NCBI RefSeq assembly: GCF_001428065.1
Contig: NZ_LMSE01000002.1
Coordinates: 655,521 to 698,663 of the forward strand
Direction of reading: 5' to 3'
DNA length: 43,143 bases
DNA from: Nostocoides sp. Soil756
GTDB lineage: Bacteria > Actinomycetota > Actinomycetes > Actinomycetales > Dermatophilaceae
Below the pieces are notes generated by a model. That model searched no databases, had not been told where the DNA came from, and worked only from the letters and a program-made list of their open reading frames with translations. Position 1 is the stretch's first letter, and each line of letters opens with the position of its first letter. The position numbers and the translations under genes were made by a program. Below are positions 16,358 to 24,877 of this stretch, piece after piece.

Positions 16358-17392
16358 ATGAACGGCTGGGCGGCGGGCTGGATCCGGGGGCGCGACCTCG
16401 CGATCGACCTCGGCACCGCCAACACCGTCGTCTACGAGCGCGGCCGCGGCGTGGTGCTCGACGAGCCCTCGGTCGTCGCCGTGCGGGCCGGCACCAGCGA
16501 GCTCGTGGCCGCCGGTCGGCGCGCCAAGGAGATGCTCGGGCGCACCCCCGAGTCGGTCACGGCCGTGCGCCCGCTGCGTGACGGCGTCATCTCCGACGCC
16601 GACGTGACCGAGCGGATGATCCGCTGGTTCGTCGACCAGGTCTCGCCCTCGCGGCTCGTGCGCCCCCGGGTGGTCGTCTGTGTCCCCAGCGACATCACCA
16701 GCGTCGAGCGGCGGGCCCTCGAGGACGCCACCCTGCGCTCGGGCGCCCGCCGCGTCTTCGTGGTCGAGGAGACCATGGCGGCGGCCATCGGGGCCGGGCT
16801 GCCGGTCGAGGAGACGATGGCCTCGATGGTCGTCGACATCGGCGGCGGCACCACCGACGTCGGCGTCGTGAGCCTCGGCGGCATCGTCACCTCGCGCACG
16901 ATGCGCATCGGCGGCGACGAGATCGACGACGCCATCGTGGCCCACGTGAAGGCCGAGTACTCGCTGCTGCTGGGGGAGTCCAGCGCCGAGCAGCTGAAGA
17001 TCGGGGCCGGCTCGGCGTTCCCGCTGCGCGAGGAGATCTCCGAGCGGGTGCGGGGGCGCGACCTGGTCACCGGCCTGCCCAAGACCGTGACCATCGGCTC
17101 GGCCGAGGTGCGCCGGGCCATCGAGACCCCGGTCGCCTCGATCGTCGACCTCGTCCGCTCGGTGCTCGACGTCTGCCCGCCCGAGCTCGCCGGCGACGTC
17201 GTCGACCGCGGGATCGCCCTCACCGGGGGCGGCGCCCTCATCCGCGGGCTAGACGAGCGGCTGTCGCACGAGCTCGGCGTCCCGGTGCGCACCGCCGAGG
17301 ACCCGCTCCGGGCGGTCGTGCGCGGCGCCGGCCGGTGCGTCGAGGAGTTCGGCACCCTCGAGCGGGTCCTCGTCGACACCCGCCGGTCATGA
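16358..17392 (+). CDS. mreB: Rod shape-determining protein MreB
   Basis: This 344-residue actin-fold ATPase forms membrane-associated filaments that guide wall synthesis. The phosphate-1 motif is DLAIDLGTANTVVY near the start and the phosphate-2 motif is VVDIGGGTTDVGVVSLGG. The adenosine motif is ALTGGGALIRGL. The length is normal. It heads a four-gene unit whose junctions all overlap (ATGA into mreC), so stoichiometry is probably set by translational coupling. Confidence 0.96.
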   Translation: MNGWAAGWIRGRDLAIDLGTANTVVYERGRGVVLDEPSVVAVRAGTSELVAAGRRAKEMLGRTPESVTAVRPLRDGVISDADVTERMIRWFVDQVSPSRLVRPRVVVCVPSDITSVERRALEDATLRSGARRVFVVEETMAAAIGAGLPVEETMASMVVDIGGGTTDVGVVSLGGIVTSRTMRIGGDEIDDAIVAHVKAEYSLLLGESSAEQLKIGAGSAFPLREEISERVRGRDLVTGLPKTVTIGSAEVRRAIETPVASIVDLVRSVLDVCPPELAGDVVDRGIALTGGGALIRGLDERLSHELGVPVRTAEDPLRAVVRGAGRCVEEFGTLERVLVDTRRS

Positions 17393-18216
17393 GGCGCCGG
17401 CTCCTGCTCGCGGCGGTGGCCCTGACCGTGCTCGCCCTCCTGCTCGACCTGGCCGGGGTCAGCGACCTGGGCCCGCTCCGGCGCGCCGCGGCCGCGGCGC
17501 TCGGCCCGATGGAGCGCCTGACCGGGCCTGGTGCCCCCGACCCGGCCGATGCCGCCCGCCTCCGGGCCGTCGTCACGGGTGGCCCGTCGTCGGCCGCCGT
17601 CACGGGTGGCCCGTCGTCGGCCGCCGTCGACCGCCTGCTGGCCACCCCGGGGGTCGGGGGCACCCGGCTCGTGCTGGCCCGGGTCGTGGCCGTGGGGCAG
17701 TCGGGGCCGGCCGGCCCGGAGCGGGTGACCCTCGACGTCGGCGCGCGCGACGGGGTCGAGGTCGACCGCGCCGTGGTGGCCGAGCAGGGGCTGGTCGGCC
17801 GGGTCGTCGCCGTGGCTCCGTGGACCAGCGACGTGCTGCTCGTCGGCAGCCCGGCGGTCACCGTGGGGGTGCGGGTGGGAGCGGCCGGGGTCCTGGGGGA
17901 GGCCTCGGGGGCCGCGGCCCCCGGCGCCTCGGCACCCGACCCCGGGACGCTGTCGCTGTCCCTCGTCGAGCGCGGCACCATGGCCGCCGGCGACGCCGTC
18001 GTCACCCTCGGCAGCGTGGGCGGGCGGCCGTTCGTGCCCGGCATCCGAGTGGGGACGGTGCGCGACGTGCGCACCGCGGTCGGGCGGCTGGCGCCCAGCG
18101 GCACGCTCGTCCCGGCCGTCGACACCACCGCCCTCGACCTCGTCGCCGTGCTGCTCGCCCCGGCCCGCAGCACCGCGCGCCCCGTGCTCACCCCGACCGC
18201 GGCCCCGGCCCCCTGA
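17389..18216 (+). CDS. mreC: Rod shape-determining protein MreC, short coiled-coil region
   Basis: The product is 275 residues. After one N-terminal membrane helix (LLLAAVALTVLALLLDL) there is a region of only about 60 residues where MreC usually has a coiled coil. The beta-rich periplasm-facing domain follows (LDVGARDGVEVDRAVVAEQGLVGRVV and ATLG-like turns). The linker contains a nine-residue duplication, VTGGPSSAA twice, from an exact 27-base repeat. ATG 17389 overlaps the mreB stop. MreC ties MreB filaments to PBP2. The C terminus is Thr/Pro/Ala-rich. Confidence 0.9.
   Translation: MRRRLLLAAVALTVLALLLDLAGVSDLGPLRRAAAAALGPMERLTGPGAPDPADAARLRAVVTGGPSSAAVTGGPSSAAVDRLLATPGVGGTRLVLARVVAVGQSGPAGPERVTLDVGARDGVEVDRAVVAEQGLVGRVVAVAPWTSDVLLVGSPAVTVGVRVGAAGVLGEASGAAAPGASAPDPGTLSLSLVERGTMAAGDAVVTLGSVGGRPFVPGIRVGTVRDVRTAVGRLAPSGTLVPAVDTTALDLVAVLLAPARSTARPVLTPTAAPAP
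17572..17625 (+). repeat. Exact 27-base tandem duplication inside mreC
   Basis: GTCACGGGTGGCCCGTCGTC plus GGCCGCC occurs at 17572-17598 and again at 17599-17625 without a mismatch. It encodes VTGGPSSAA twice in frame, in the linker between the membrane helix and the beta domain. Exact identity suggests a recent or unstable duplication. Confidence 0.95.
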
Positions 18217-18704
18217 TGCGCGTCGTCGCGCTCACCGGCCGCGGGGCCGCCCTCGTCGTGGCGGTCCTGCTGGGGGTGGGGCTCGGGGCGCGGCACGTCG
18301 CACCGGTGCCCGACCTGGTCCTGGTCCTGGTCGTCGCGTGGTCCCTGTTCCGCGGCCCCGCGGCCGGAGCGGTGGCGGGCCTCGCCGGCGGCTGGGTCGT
18401 CGACCTCGTCCCGCCGGGGGCGCAGCCCCTGGGGACCCACGCGCTGGCCTACGCCCTGGCGGGGCTGCTCGCGGGGCGGGCCCGGCACGAAGGTCCCGTC
18501 GCCGCGGCTCGGGTCGCCGTCGTCACCCTGGGGGCCGCGGCCGTCGTCGAGGGCGTCGACGTGGTGCGGGCGCTCGCGGTGTCGGCCCCCGTCGACCTCG
18601 GTGCGGTGGGGGTGCGCGCGCTGTTCACCGCGACCGTCGGCGCGCTGGTGGTGCCGCTGGTCGTCCGGGCCGAGCGGGCCGTGGTGCGCAGGCGCTTCGG
18701 ATGA
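18216..18704 (+). CDS. mreD: Rod shape-determining protein MreD
   Basis: This 162-residue membrane protein has about five hydrophobic segments, including GRGAALVVAVLLGVGLGARHV, DLVLVLVVAWSLFRGPAAGA and GVRALFTATVGALVVPLVV. Size, topology and position between mreC and the PBP2 gene identify it as MreD, since the family's sequence conservation is low. ATG 18216 shares one base with the mreC stop (TGATG), and its stop overlaps the next ATG. Confidence 0.88.
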   Translation: MRVVALTGRGAALVVAVLLGVGLGARHVAPVPDLVLVLVVAWSLFRGPAAGAVAGLAGGWVVDLVPPGAQPLGTHALAYALAGLLAGRARHEGPVAAARVAVVTLGAAAVVEGVDVVRALAVSAPVDLGAVGVRALFTATVGALVVPLVVRAERAVVRRRFG

Positions 18705-20701
18705 GCCGCGCCCACGCCCACCACGGCCGGATGCTGGCCGTCCTGGCCGTCGTGCTGCTCGCCTTCGGCGGCCTGGTCGGGCGGCTCGGCCAGGTGCAGC
18801 TCGCCGGGGCCGCCGGCTTCGGCGACCAGGGAGCCGGCCCGGGCACCTCCCTCGACACCCGCACCATCGTCGTCCCGGCGCTGCGCGGCCGCATCCTCGA
18901 CCGCGCCGGGCGTGCCCTGGCGGAGAACCGGATGAGCACCGTCGTCACCCTCGAGCGGCGCGTCATCGCCGACGACCGGAGCGCCGCCGAGGCCGAGGTC
19001 CGCGCCGTGGCCGCGGTGCTGCGCCTCGACCCCGCGCCGCTGCTCGGGCGCACCTGGCTGTGCGGCGAGCGGGGCGCGCCCGCGGCCCCGGTCTGCTGGA
19101 GCGGCTCGCCGCAGGTACCGGTGCCGCTGGCCGACGGGGTGGACGCCGCCGCGGCCCTGACCCTGGTCGAGCAGCCCGAGCGCTTCCCCGGCATCGCGGT
19201 GTCGTCGCGGGCGGTACGGGTCTACCCGCGGCCCGAGGGGGCCAGCGCGGCCCAGGTCATCGGGTACCTCGGCCCGGTCACCGCCGACGAGGTGGCGGCC
19301 GGCGCGGGGCTCGTGGCCGACGACCTCGTGGGCCGGGCCGGGCTCGAGCAGCAGTACGACCGCGCGCTGCGCGGCACCCCCGGCCGCACCGTCGTGGCCG
19401 TCGACGCCCGCGGTCTGGTCACCGGCGTGGTCTCGCGCACCGACCCGGTGCCGGGGCGCGACCTCGTCACCTCCCTCGACGCCACCGTGCAGGCCTCGGC
19501 CGAACGCGCCCTGGCCACCCAGATGCGGGCGGCGAAGAAGCGGGGCTGGGCCGCCGACACCGGGGCGGTGGTCGTGCTCGACCCGCGTAGCGGTGCCGTC
19601 GCCGCGCTGGCCAGCGCGCCCACCTACGACCTCAACGTGTGGACCGGCGGCATCTCGTCGGCCGACTACGCCACCCTGACCTCGGCCCGGGCCCGGATGC
19701 CCCTGCTGTCGCGGGCCACCGACGTGGGCTTCGCGCCGGCCAGCACGATGAAGCCGGCGTCGGTGGCGGCGGCGGTCAGCGCCGGGCGCTCGCTCTCGGC
19801 CGCCTACGACTGCCCGGCCGTCTACCGCATCGGCGACCGCGACTTCAAGAACTACGAGACCTTCCCGCAGGGGCACATCAGCCTCGCCCGCAGCATCGAG
19901 ATCTCGTGCGACACCGTGTTCTACGAGCTGGCCTTCACGCAGTGGAAGCGCGAGGGCGGCCTGCGGGCGGCATCCAGCGTCGCCGGGACGTTCGCCACCG
20001 TCGCGCGCGGGCTCGGGCTCGGCGCCCCCACCGGGGTCGACCTGCCCCAGGAGTCGGCCGGCCGCGTCCCCGACCGGGCGTGGCGCCAGGCCACGTGGGA
20101 GCAGCAGCGCGGCGAGCTGTGCCGCCGCGCCCGCACCGGCTATCCGGAGGTCACCGACCGCACCCGCGCCGCGTACCTGCAGGCCATCGCGAAGGAGAAC
20201 TGCACCACCGGGTTCCAGCTGCGCGGCGGCGACGCCGCGAACTTCGCCATCGGGCAGGGCGACGTGCTGGCGACACCCCTGCAGATGGCGGTGATGTACG
20301 GGGCCATCGCCGACGGCGGCCTGGTGCGCACCCCGCGCCTCGGCGTCGCGCTCGTCGAGCCCGGGTCGGGGGCCCGCACTCCGGTCGCGGCGGGGCCCAC
20401 GCGGGCCTCCGGTCTCAGCGCCGCCACCGACGCCTACCTGCGCTCGGCGCTGCGCTCGGTGGTCACCACCGGCACCGCGGCCGGCGCGTTTCGCGGAATG
20501 CCGGCCGACTGGCCCGTGGCGGGCAAGACCGGGACCGGCGAGGTCCTCGGCCGGCGGGACACCTCGTGGTTCGTCTCGTACGCCCCCGCGGACCGGCCGC
20601 GCTGGGTGGTGGCGGCGGTGGTCGGCCAGGGCGGCCACGGGAGCGACACCGCCGCCCCGGTGGCGCGGGCGGTGCATCTCACCCTGCGCGGCCTGGGCTG
20701 A
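18701..20701 (+). CDS. mrdA: Penicillin-binding protein 2 (class B transpeptidase of the elongasome)
   Basis: The product is 666 residues with one N-terminal membrane helix (MLAVLAVVLLAFGGLVGRL), a pedestal domain (about 50-250) and a transpeptidase domain. Catalytic motifs are STMK (S348, K351), SCD (402-404) in place of SxN, and KTGT (K609). It cross-links peptidoglycan during elongation with MreBCD. ATG 18701 overlaps the mreD stop (ATGA). An extra Cys pair (WLCGERG, VCWSG around residues 121-132) in the extracellular pedestal could form a disulfide. No RodA gene follows, although rodA is often next in such operons. Confidence 0.95.
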   Translation: MSRAHAHHGRMLAVLAVVLLAFGGLVGRLGQVQLAGAAGFGDQGAGPGTSLDTRTIVVPALRGRILDRAGRALAENRMSTVVTLERRVIADDRSAAEAEVRAVAAVLRLDPAPLLGRTWLCGERGAPAAPVCWSGSPQVPVPLADGVDAAAALTLVEQPERFPGIAVSSRAVRVYPRPEGASAAQVIGYLGPVTADEVAAGAGLVADDLVGRAGLEQQYDRALRGTPGRTVVAVDARGLVTGVVSRTDPVPGRDLVTSLDATVQASAERALATQMRAAKKRGWAADTGAVVVLDPRSGAVAALASAPTYDLNVWTGGISSADYATLTSARARMPLLSRATDVGFAPASTMKPASVAAAVSAGRSLSAAYDCPAVYRIGDRDFKNYETFPQGHISLARSIEISCDTVFYELAFTQWKREGGLRAASSVAGTFATVARGLGLGAPTGVDLPQESAGRVPDRAWRQATWEQQRGELCRRARTGYPEVTDRTRAAYLQAIAKENCTTGFQLRGGDAANFAIGQGDVLATPLQMAVMYGAIADGGLVRTPRLGVALVEPGSGARTPVAAGPTRASGLSAATDAYLRSALRSVVTTGTAAGAFRGMPADWPVAGKTGTGEVLGRRDTSWFVSYAPADRPRWVVAAVVGQGGHGSDTAAPVARAVHLTLRGLG

Positions 20702-20727
20702 TCGCCGAGGGGGCCCGGGAGCCCCGA

Positions 20728-20733
20728 TAAGGT
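20728..20733 (+). promoter_or_regulatory. -10 element for lpdA
   Basis: TAAGGT ends seven bases before ATG 20741, giving a near-leaderless message. The gap after mrdA is only 39 bases. Confidence 0.45.
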
Positions 20734-20740
20734 AGGCGGT

Positions 20741-22138
20741 ATGTCTGACTTCGACGTCGTGGTGCTCGGTGCCGGTCCTGGTGGTTACGTCGCGGCGATC
20801 CGCGCCTCCCAGCTCGGGAAGAAGGTCGCGGTCGTCGAGAAGAAGTACTGGGGCGGGGTCTGCCTCAACGTCGGCTGCATCCCCTCCAAGGCGCTCATCA
20901 AGAACGCCGAGCTCGCCCACACGCTCCAGCACGACAAGGAGCTGTACGGCATCGAGGGCGACGCCACGATGAGCTACGGCGTCACCCACGCCCGCTCGCG
21001 CAAGGTGTCGGCCGGCATCGTCAAGGGCGTCCACTTCCTCATGAAGAAGAACAAGATCGAGGAGATCGACGGCTGGGGCACGCTCACCAGCGCGAGCTCG
21101 ATGGACGTCGCCCTCAACGACGGCTCCACGCGACAGCTGACCTTCGACACGCTCATCATCGCCACCGGTGCCGTCACCCGGATGCTGCCCGGCGTCGAGG
21201 TGAGCCAGAACGTCGTCACCTACGAGGAGCAGATCCTCGACGAGAACCTGCCGGGGTCGCTCATCATCGCCGGCTCCGGCGCCATCGGCGTCGAGTTCGC
21301 CTACGTGATGAAGAACTTCGGGGTCGACGTCACCATCGTCGAGTTCCTCGACCGGATGGTCCCGACCGAGGACGAGGAGGTCTCCAAGGAGCTCCTCAAG
21401 CACTACAAGAAGCTCGGCGTGAAGGTCATGCTCGGCACCAAGGTCGAGTCGGTCGAGGACACCGGGTCGGGCGTGCGCGTCACCGTCTCGCCGGCCGCCG
21501 GGGGCGAGCAGCAGGTGCTCGAGGCCGACAAGCTCCTCTCGGCCATCGGCTTCGCGCCGCGCACCGAGGGCTACGGGCTCGAGGCCATCGGCGTCCAGCT
21601 CACCGAGCGCGGCGCCGTCGCCATCGACGAGTACTGCCGCACCAACGTCGAGAACGTCTACGCCATCGGCGACGTCACCGCCAAGCTCATGCTCGCCCAC
21701 GTCGCCGAGGCCATGGGCGTGGTCGCCGCCGAGCACCTGTGCGGGGCCGACACGATGCCGGTCGAGTACGACTTCGTCCCGCGCGCCACCTACTGCCACC
21801 CGCAGATCGGTTCCTTCGGCTACACCGAGGCGCAGGCCAAGGAGAAGGGCTACGACGTCAAGGTCGCCAAGTTCCCCTTCAGCGCCAACGGCAAGGCCAT
21901 GGGCCTCGGCGACGCCGTCGGCTTCGTCAAGGTGATCGCCGACGCGACGCACAACGAGATCATCGGCGCCCACATGATCGGCCCCGACGTCACCGAGCTG
22001 CTGCCCGTGCTCACCCTCGCCCAGAAGTGGGACCTCACCGCCGACGAGGTGTCGCGCAACGTCTTCGCGCACCCGACGCTGTCCGAGGCGGTCAAGGAGG
22101 CCGTCGAGGGCATCGCCGGCCACATGATCAACCTCTGA
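20741..22138 (+). CDS. lpdA: Dihydrolipoyl dehydrogenase
   Basis: This 465-residue flavoenzyme reoxidises lipoamide of 2-oxoacid dehydrogenase complexes with NAD+. The FAD-binding motif is [11 protein letters not shown]. The redox disulfide is Cys41-Cys46 ([13 protein letters not shown]). The NAD-binding motif is [13 protein letters not shown]. The FAD-contacting block is YAIGDV, and the C-terminal acid-base pair lies in HPTLSE (H444, E449). The length is typical. No partner subunits are adjacent, as is usual for free-standing copies. Confidence 0.97.
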   Translation: MSDFDVVVLGAGPGGYVAAIRASQLGKKVAVVEKKYWGGVCLNVGCIPSKALIKNAELAHTLQHDKELYGIEGDATMSYGVTHARSRKVSAGIVKGVHFLMKKNKIEEIDGWGTLTSASSMDVALNDGSTRQLTFDTLIIATGAVTRMLPGVEVSQNVVTYEEQILDENLPGSLIIAGSGAIGVEFAYVMKNFGVDVTIVEFLDRMVPTEDEEVSKELLKHYKKLGVKVMLGTKVESVEDTGSGVRVTVSPAAGGEQQVLEADKLLSAIGFAPRTEGYGLEAIGVQLTERGAVAIDEYCRTNVENVYAIGDVTAKLMLAHVAEAMGVVAAEHLCGADTMPVEYDFVPRATYCHPQIGSFGYTEAQAKEKGYDVKVAKFPFSANGKAMGLGDAVGFVKVIADATHNEIIGAHMIGPDVTELLPVLTLAQKWDLTADEVSRNVFAHPTLSEAVKEAVEGIAGHMINL

Positions 22139-22152
22139 CGCTCGGCCTCGTT

Positions 22153-22216
22153 CCCCGCACGTGCGGGGTCGTTGCGGTGCGTCGGTCCGGCGCGCGACCG
22201 GAACCCGGCACGTGCG
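22153..22216. repeat. Dispersed GCACGTGC repeat, copy A
   Basis: It starts with the perfect palindrome CCCCGCACGTGCGGGG (22153-22168). TCGTTGC and a variable stretch follow, then a 26-base right arm at 22191-22216 that is identical to copy B at 24785-24810 (it contains GACCGGAACCCGGCACGTGC). It lies between lpdA and the protease gene. Confidence 0.85.
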
Positions 22217-22234
22217 TGACCATGGCGAGGCCGG

Positions 22235-22260
22235 GCCGATGGGGAGTGCTCCCCATCGGC
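22235..22260. terminator. Perfect hairpin after lpdA
   Basis: A 12-bp stem with a two-base loop (arms GCCGATGGGGAG / CTCCCCATCGGC) lies about 100 bases past the lpdA stop. There is no T-tract. It is a plausible terminator, or a dyad upstream of the protease gene. TTGACG at about 22276 may be a -35 of the latter. Confidence 0.6.
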
Positions 22261-22361
22261 GGCACGCCCCGGATGATTGACGCCCCCGCCGGGCAGGAGG
22301 AGTCATCTCCTACGGGGGGACGACCGTCCTCCCGGGGGATCACGAACATCGGGGACTCGAC

Positions 22362-23360
22362 ATGACCAGTGCACTTCCGCGCGCCCGCGCGCTCGTCGGC
22401 GGGGCGGCCGCCGTCGCCACCTGCCTCACCGCGCTCGCGGCCACCTCGCTCCCGGCCTCGGCCGCGCCCGTCGGCTCGGGTGCTCCGGCCGCCGCCTGCG
22501 CCCTGCCCTCGTCCGGGGCGCTCACCACCCGCCAGCTCCCGGCCGGGGCGTCCGCCACCGCCTGTCGCGCCGTGGGTCGCGTCGTCACCGTCGGAGGCGT
22601 CGGCCTCACCGTGCCCGAACCCGGGATGGCGGCCGGCGTCGAGGCGCTGCGCGCCGACGGTGGCCACGCCGGCTTCCAGATCGAGGTGAGCAAGGACGGT
22701 CGCATCTCCTACCCGCAGGCCGTCACCGTCGCGTCACCGGCCGTGGCCGCGGCCTCCCCGAGCGCGTGCAGCGACGGGGCGTACACCACGAACGACCTCA
22801 AGGAGTACGGCACCTACAACTGGTACATCGGCGACGGCGGGATGCCGGGTGCCCTGTCGCGCTCGGAGGCGCAGGCGGCCTTCGCGGACGCCATCAACAA
22901 CATCACCGGCAGCTACAACAACTGCGGCTACAGCGACACGGTCGACGCGAAGTCGGCCTACCAGGGCACGACGACCTACGAGTCCGACATGAGCTCGACG
23001 GGCGCCTGCACCGACCGCGACGGAAAGAGCACCTGGGACGCCGGCAACCTCGAGTCCGGCACGGTCGCGCAGACCTGCTGGTGGTCGACGCCGACGCCGG
23101 GCCTCAAGAACGACCTGGTCGAGGCCGACGTCCGCTACAACACCACGGACTACGACTTCACGAACAGCCCGACCTCGACCTGCTCGAACAAGTACGACAT
23201 CCGCTCGGTCGGCACGCACGAGGCCGGTCACGTGTTCGGGATGGGCCACGTGGGGTCGGGTCACTCCGAGCTGACGATGTACACGAACTCGTTCACCTGC
23301 ACGACCAAGGCCCGCACCCTCGGCAAGGGTGACGTCGCCGGGCTCCGCAGCATCTACTGA
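22362..23360 (+). CDS. Secreted zinc metalloprotease, metzincin/matrixin-like
   Basis: The product is 332 residues with an export signal (RARALVGGAAAVATCLTALA, ending ASA). After a propeptide-like region and several Cys residues comes the zinc site THEAGHVFGMGH (H286, E287, H290, H296), the HExxHxxGxxH pattern of metzincins. A candidate Met-turn is M306 in ELTMYTNS, and the matrixin-like ending DVAGLRSIY follows. The pre-catalytic domain has paired Cys (CTDRDGKSTW, QTCWWS, STCSNK), suggesting disulfides. An extracellular protease of unknown target is the best reading. The upstream GGGGA site is weak. Confidence 0.83.
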   Translation: MTSALPRARALVGGAAAVATCLTALAATSLPASAAPVGSGAPAAACALPSSGALTTRQLPAGASATACRAVGRVVTVGGVGLTVPEPGMAAGVEALRADGGHAGFQIEVSKDGRISYPQAVTVASPAVAAASPSACSDGAYTTNDLKEYGTYNWYIGDGGMPGALSRSEAQAAFADAINNITGSYNNCGYSDTVDAKSAYQGTTTYESDMSSTGACTDRDGKSTWDAGNLESGTVAQTCWWSTPTPGLKNDLVEADVRYNTTDYDFTNSPTSTCSNKYDIRSVGTHEAGHVFGMGHVGSGHSELTMYTNSFTCTTKARTLGKGDVAGLRSIY

Positions 23361-23370
23361 CGCCTCGGCG

Positions 23371-24174
23371 TCACCCGCGGGTGAGGGAGACGGCCTCGTA
23401 CCCGGTGCCCTGGCACCGTGCCGTCACCCTCACCCGTGCGCCGTCCTGCAGGGCGGCCACGACCAGCGCCCGGTCGTCGCCACCCCGGGTGGCCGCGGTC
23501 ACCGCCACGTCGATGGTGGTGCGGGCGAAGCCGCCGGGGACGTCACCCCCGTCGACCGTCACGCCGAGCGTGTAGGGGACCGCCGGGCCGACGCCGGCGT
23601 CGACCTCGGTGTCGATCGAGGCGGCCGTCCCCCGGAGGTCGAGCGTGCCGTCCCCGGTGCACGGCACCGGCTGCAGCAGGCGTTGGAGGGCGTCGGGGGC
23701 CGGCTGGCCGTCGGCCAGCCAGTAGTCGCCGCCGATGACGACGGCCCGCGCCGGCGCCACGTCCGGGAGCGCCTGCACGGTCACCGCCTCGTCCGGAGTG
23801 GCGCCCCCGCCGTCGTCGCAGCCGAGGAGAGTGCCGCCGCCGGCATCCGTGATGCCGGAGGGGAGCGACTGCAGGGGGCCGCCTTGCACGTACTGCGCAC
23901 CCTGGTAGCGCAGGACGCCGGCGCACGACGCGGACCCGGTGCTGGTCGGCGGCTGGGCCGCCACCCACCAGGCGCCGCCTCCGACCACCACCGCGGCCGC
24001 CGCGGCCGCGGCCAGCCACACGGGTCGCCGCGGCCGGCCGGGCGCCGCGGTGCCGGCGTCCTCGATGTCCCTGACGTCCTCCGGGTCGGAGGGGAGCAGG
24101 TCGGCGCGCCAGGCGGGCGCCTCCCCGGCGGCCACGGCGAGCCGGCGGCGCAGGTCGTCCTCGAAGTCGGTCAT
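23371..24174 (-). CDS. Membrane protein paired with the sigma factor (possible anti-sigma factor)
   Basis: This 267-residue protein has a cytoplasmic N-terminus (TDFEDDLRRRLAVAAGEAPAW), one membrane helix at about 52-73 and an extracytoplasmic domain with several Cys. The short N-terminus with DLRRRL resembles the partners encoded after SigE-family sigma genes, which are annotated as anti-sigma or simply hypothetical. No zinc (HxxxCxxC) anti-sigma motif is present. ATG 24174 overlaps the sigma stop by four bases, so the two are coupled. The outer domain may sense an envelope signal, which is inference. Confidence 0.78.
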   Translation of the reverse strand: MTDFEDDLRRRLAVAAGEAPAWRADLLPSDPEDVRDIEDAGTAAPGRPRRPVWLAAAAAAAVVVGGGAWWVAAQPPTSTGSASCAGVLRYQGAQYVQGGPLQSLPSGITDAGGGTLLGCDDGGGATPDEAVTVQALPDVAPARAVVIGGDYWLADGQPAPDALQRLLQPVPCTGDGTLDLRGTAASIDTEVDAGVGPAVPYTLGVTVDGGDVPGGFARTTIDVAVTAATRGGDDRALVVAALQDGARVRVTARCQGTGYEAVSLTRG

Positions 24175-24692
24175 GACGGGTCTCCTGCCGGGTCGGTGGT
24201 GGTGAGGTCGAGCTGCTCGCGCAGCCGGGGGAGGGCGCGGTGCACCAGGGAGCGGACGGTGGCCCGGGCGCAGCCCAGGGTCTCGGCGATCTCGTCGTCG
24301 GGCAGGTCGGCCCAGTACCGCAGGACCACCGCGGCCCGCTCCTTCTCGCCGAGGGTCCGCAGCGCGGCCAGGACGTCGAGGCGCTCGCCGGGGTCGTGCG
24401 TCACGGCGCCCTCGTCGACGACGAGGCGGGGGAGGGCCAGGCGGCGCGTCTGCTCGCGGCGCCCGCTGGTGTGCTGCTCGTTGACCAGGGCCCGCCGGGC
24501 GTACGCGACCGGGCGCTCGAGGTCGGCGACGCCGCGCTCCAGCATCCGGGCCAGGACGGTCTGCACCAGGTCCTCGGCCTCCGCGCCGCGGCCACTGGTG
24601 AGCAGGTAGGCGAACCGCAGCAGGGAGGTGCCGTGCTCCTCGGCGAACGCCGCCATCGCGGTGCGCTCGGTCACGGCTGCCCCCTCGTTCAT
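24171..24692 (-). CDS. ECF RNA polymerase sigma factor, SigE family
   Basis: The product is 173 residues. Region 2 contains LLRFAYLLTSGRGAEAEDLVQTVLARMLER. Region 4 contains EKERAAVVLRYWADLPDDEIAETLGCARATVRSLVHRALPRLRE, the helix-turn-helix that reads the -35. This is the actinobacterial SigE-type family (TIGR02983-like). ATG 24692 lies six bases after a CGTCTA -10, so the message is probably leaderless. A matching -35 suggests autoregulation. The downstream coupled membrane protein is its likely regulator. Confidence 0.92.
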   Translation of the reverse strand: MNEGAAVTERTAMAAFAEEHGTSLLRFAYLLTSGRGAEAEDLVQTVLARMLERGVADLERPVAYARRALVNEQHTSGRREQTRRLALPRLVVDEGAVTHDPGERLDVLAALRTLGEKERAAVVLRYWADLPDDEIAETLGCARATVRSLVHRALPRLREQLDLTTTDPAGDPS

Positions 24693-24698
24693 GCCCCC

Positions 24699-24726
24699 TA
24701 GACGCGCCAGGGCCGTCATCTGTTGC
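24699..24726 (-). promoter_or_regulatory. ECF-type promoter of the sigma gene (probable autoregulation)
   Basis: On the minus strand GCAACA (24726-24721) and CGTCTA (24704-24699) are separated by 16 bases. This is the GCAAC/CGTC pattern typical of ECF sigma promoters. The -10 ends six bases before the ATG. Confidence 0.65.
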
Positions 24727-24760
24727 AGTGCAGTGTGGCCCATCGCCGCCGACCCGTCCC

Positions 24761-24810
24761 GGCCCGTGCGGGGTCGTTGCTGTTCGCGCGACCGGAACCC
24801 GGCACGTGCG
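24761..24810. repeat. Dispersed GCACGTGC repeat, copy B
   Basis: GTGCGGGGTCGTTGC (24766-24780) and a 26-base block ending CCCGGCACGTGCG (24785-24810) match copy A exactly. The variable middle is 14 bases shorter. It lies in the divergent gap between the sigma and decarboxylase genes. Confidence 0.85.
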
Positions 24811-24877
24811 GCGTCCGGAGGGTGACGGGCCGGATGCCGGGGCGCCCGTCGCCGCGGCTGCTGGGCATGATGTCGGC

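Noticed and set aside
18449-22306. A 1285-codon open frame on the minus strand opposite mreD, mrdA and lpdA
   Set aside because: It is antisense to three certain genes, rich in Arg/Gly/Pro/Asp low-complexity text, and follows from codon bias in GC-rich DNA.
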